DNA of 15,088 nt, taken from positions 32,158-47,245 of the forward strand of contig DLKK01000051.1 of the NCBI GenBank assembly GCA_002478955.1, written 5' to 3'. The position numbers and the translations under genes are program-made. Positions 13,623 through 15,088 of this stretch are shown here, one piece after another. The notes beneath the pieces were generated by a model. The model saw nothing but the letters and a program-made list of their open reading frames with translations. It was not told where the DNA came from and searched no databases. Numbering within the stretch: position 1 is the stretch's first letter; every line of letters starts with the position of its first letter. Origin of the DNA: Treponema sp. UBA7590 (lineage in GTDB: Bacteria > Spirochaetota > Spirochaetia > Treponematales > Treponemataceae).

Positions 13623-15088
13623 ATGGTTTAAGAATATGATTGAAAAAATCCGGAATTTCTGGAAGTCAAGTTCAGTCATTGTGAAAATTGTTGTTGTCGG
13701 CATTGCGCTTGCTGTTATCGGCGCGATTATTTTTGCCGTCAACGTAAGCGGTTCTGATTCAACTGTAAGGCTATTTCCGCAGGCTGTAACTGATGAGTCT
13801 GTCAGAAATCAGATTCTTGACCGTGTTGCGCAGGAAAATGTCCAGGTTTATGTTGATGATGAAGGCGTTATTTCTGTAAATGATGAAAAAACAGCGCGCC
13901 GCTTAAGGACTCTTCTGACAGTGGAAGGCCTGGCTCCTTCAAATTATGATCCGTTTGCTGATTTCTACAACCGTTCGTGGTCAACAACTGATGCGGAGCA
14001 GAATGTAAGACATAAGAATGCGCTTTCTGCAGCGTTGAAACAGCACCTTGAATCTCTTTCTGATATTGATGTGGCATTTGTAACGTTGGTTTTGCCGGAC
14101 AAGGCTCTTTTTGCCTCTGAGCAGAACCCGGTTTCGGCAAGCATTGCAATCAGACCGTCAAGAACAAGTGATCTTCTTTCTAACAGAAGAAAAGTAAAAG
14201 GAATTCAGGATTACATCTTAAAAGCTGTTGAAGGACTTTCTGCGGAAAATCTTACAATTATCGATCAGGATGGAAACATTTTGAACGATTTTGAGGGAAT
14301 GGCAGAAAGCGACCGCGTCTCAATAATAGAAAAGCAGCAGAAACTTATCCGCAAGATGGAAGCCCAGCTTGAGGCGAAAGTTCTTACAGCCCTTCAGCAT
14401 AATTATACTCCAGACAGAATCACTGATGTCATTGCGCATTACGAGATGGATATGTCTGAGAAAAACAGCGATTCAACAATTTATTCACCGATTCAGATTA
14501 AGGCGGATAATCCTGATACACCATACGATGACTCTGAATACCGCGACACTTTGCCAATCAGCCAGCAGACTGTAACAAAAGAATGGCAGGGAACGGGATT
14601 CAATCCTGAGGGACCGGCTGGTGTGGAAGGTCAGACTCCGCCGGTTTATTCTGATGTCTCAAACGTGATTGGAAAATCAACTGAGACAGGTGTTACACAG
14701 AACAATGTTATAAACACAACGCATACAACGGAAAAAGTTGCCCCTCAGCTTGGCCGTATCACAATCTCTGCAAATATTGATGGCGTATGGCGCCTAAAGA
14801 AAGACCCTAAGACTCATGAATATATTATAAATGAAGAGGATGGAAGTCTGGTTCGCGAATACACTCCTATTTCCTCTGATGACCTTGAGAAAATCCAAAA
14901 ATATGTTGAGGCTGCCGTAGGATACAGCAAAAACCGCAACGATATGGTTACAATCACAAATATTCCTATTGACCATACCCAGGAATTCCGGGAATTTGAC
15001 GAAGCGTATTTCAAGAAACTTCAGACAAGACGTACTATTCTTCTGGTTCTTGCCGCAGTTGCAGTTGTTCTTGTTGGTTTTATTCTTT
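13615..15088 (+). CDS. fliF: Flagellar MS-ring protein FliF, 3' partial
   Basis: FliF builds the MS ring in the inner membrane, the base of the flagellar motor and export gate. The frame runs from ATG 13615 (after GGGAGGGG at 13603-13610) to the window end without a stop, giving 491 residues of an expected 530-580. There is a cytoplasmic N-terminus, a first membrane segment (about 21-43), ring-building motifs RBM1 (about 50-108) and RBM2 (about 120-225, with SDIDVAFVTLVLP), a long RBM3 with a Thr/Asn/Pro-rich insert (about 310-380), and the beginning of the second membrane segment (474-491). The missing C-terminus is the FliG-binding tail. It follows fliE by 82 nt. Confidence 0.97.
   Translation, partial: MNEWFKNMIEKIRNFWKSSSVIVKIVVVGIALAVIGAIIFAVNVSGSDSTVRLFPQAVTDESVRNQILDRVAQENVQVYVDDEGVISVNDEKTARRLRTLLTVEGLAPSNYDPFADFYNRSWSTTDAEQNVRHKNALSAALKQHLESLSDIDVAFVTLVLPDKALFASEQNPVSASIAIRPSRTSDLLSNRRKVKGIQDYILKAVEGLSAENLTIIDQDGNILNDFEGMAESDRVSIIEKQQKLIRKMEAQLEAKVLTALQHNYTPDRITDVIAHYEMDMSEKNSDSTIYSPIQIKADNPDTPYDDSEYRDTLPISQQTVTKEWQGTGFNPEGPAGVEGQTPPVYSDVSNVIGKSTETGVTQNNVINTTHTTEKVAPQLGRITISANIDGVWRLKKDPKTHEYIINEEDGSLVREYTPISSDDLEKIQKYVEAAVGYSKNRNDMVTITNIPIDHTQEFREFDEAYFKKLQTRRTILLVLAAVAVVLVGFIL

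Noticed and set aside
1..15088. A dif site for the Xer recombinases
   Set aside because: The intergenic gaps are 89 nt or less and none contains a recognisable 28-bp dif-like pair of half-sites.

Overview
The window is one unbroken, same-strand run of housekeeping and motility genes: the end of a division (dcw) cluster joined to a DNA-maintenance/protease block and then to the start of the large flagellar operon. The gene order, the moderate GC content (estimated by eye at just over 40%), the AT-rich coding style with CTT/GGA/AAA preferred, and the FtsZ and HslV sequence types point to a spirochaete of the Treponema group, perhaps a host-associated (gut or rumen type) species. This is inferred from family knowledge and layout; no database search was run.

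Layout. (1) 2-4469: ftsW (5' end cut by the window), ftsQ, ftsA, ftsZ. (2) 4470-6133: a Xer tyrosine recombinase starting directly after the ftsZ stop, then a TPR lipoprotein overlapping it by 4 nt. (3) 6123-9320: dprA and topA. (4) 9313-12140: a second Xer recombinase (CodV/XerC type), hslV and hslU. (5) 12206-15088: flgB, flgC, fliE and fliF (3' end cut by the window). There are 14 genes, all on +, with short gaps or overlaps. The longest gaps are 65 nt (before flgB), 89 nt (before fliE) and 82 nt (before fliF), and these hold the only convincing regulatory signals. No stretch above 300 nt lacks a gene. I saw no RNA gene, insertion sequence, CRISPR array or intrinsic terminator.

How it works together. 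FtsW/Q/A/Z build the septum. XerC and XerD resolve chromosome dimers at division, and TopA and DprA handle supercoiling and incoming single-stranded DNA. HslVU is a two-part ATP-dependent protease. FlgB, FlgC, FliE and FliF are the first-assembled rod and MS-ring parts of the periplasmic flagellum. The series dprA-topA-xerC-hslV-hslU-flgB-flgC-fliE-fliF matches the Bacillus subtilis series dprA-topA-trmFO-codV-clpQ-clpY-codY-flgB-flgC-fliE-fliF with trmFO and codY absent.

The genes themselves are ordinary. The most interesting signal is non-coding: a 16-bp imperfect inverted repeat just upstream of and into flgB, which would lock both its ribosome binding site and its start codon into a hairpin on any transcript reading through from hslU. 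A sigma-28-like promoter is placed so that its own transcript would lack the left arm. A near-consensus sigma-70 promoter precedes fliE, and an extended -10 candidate precedes fliF. I did not find a wholly new system.
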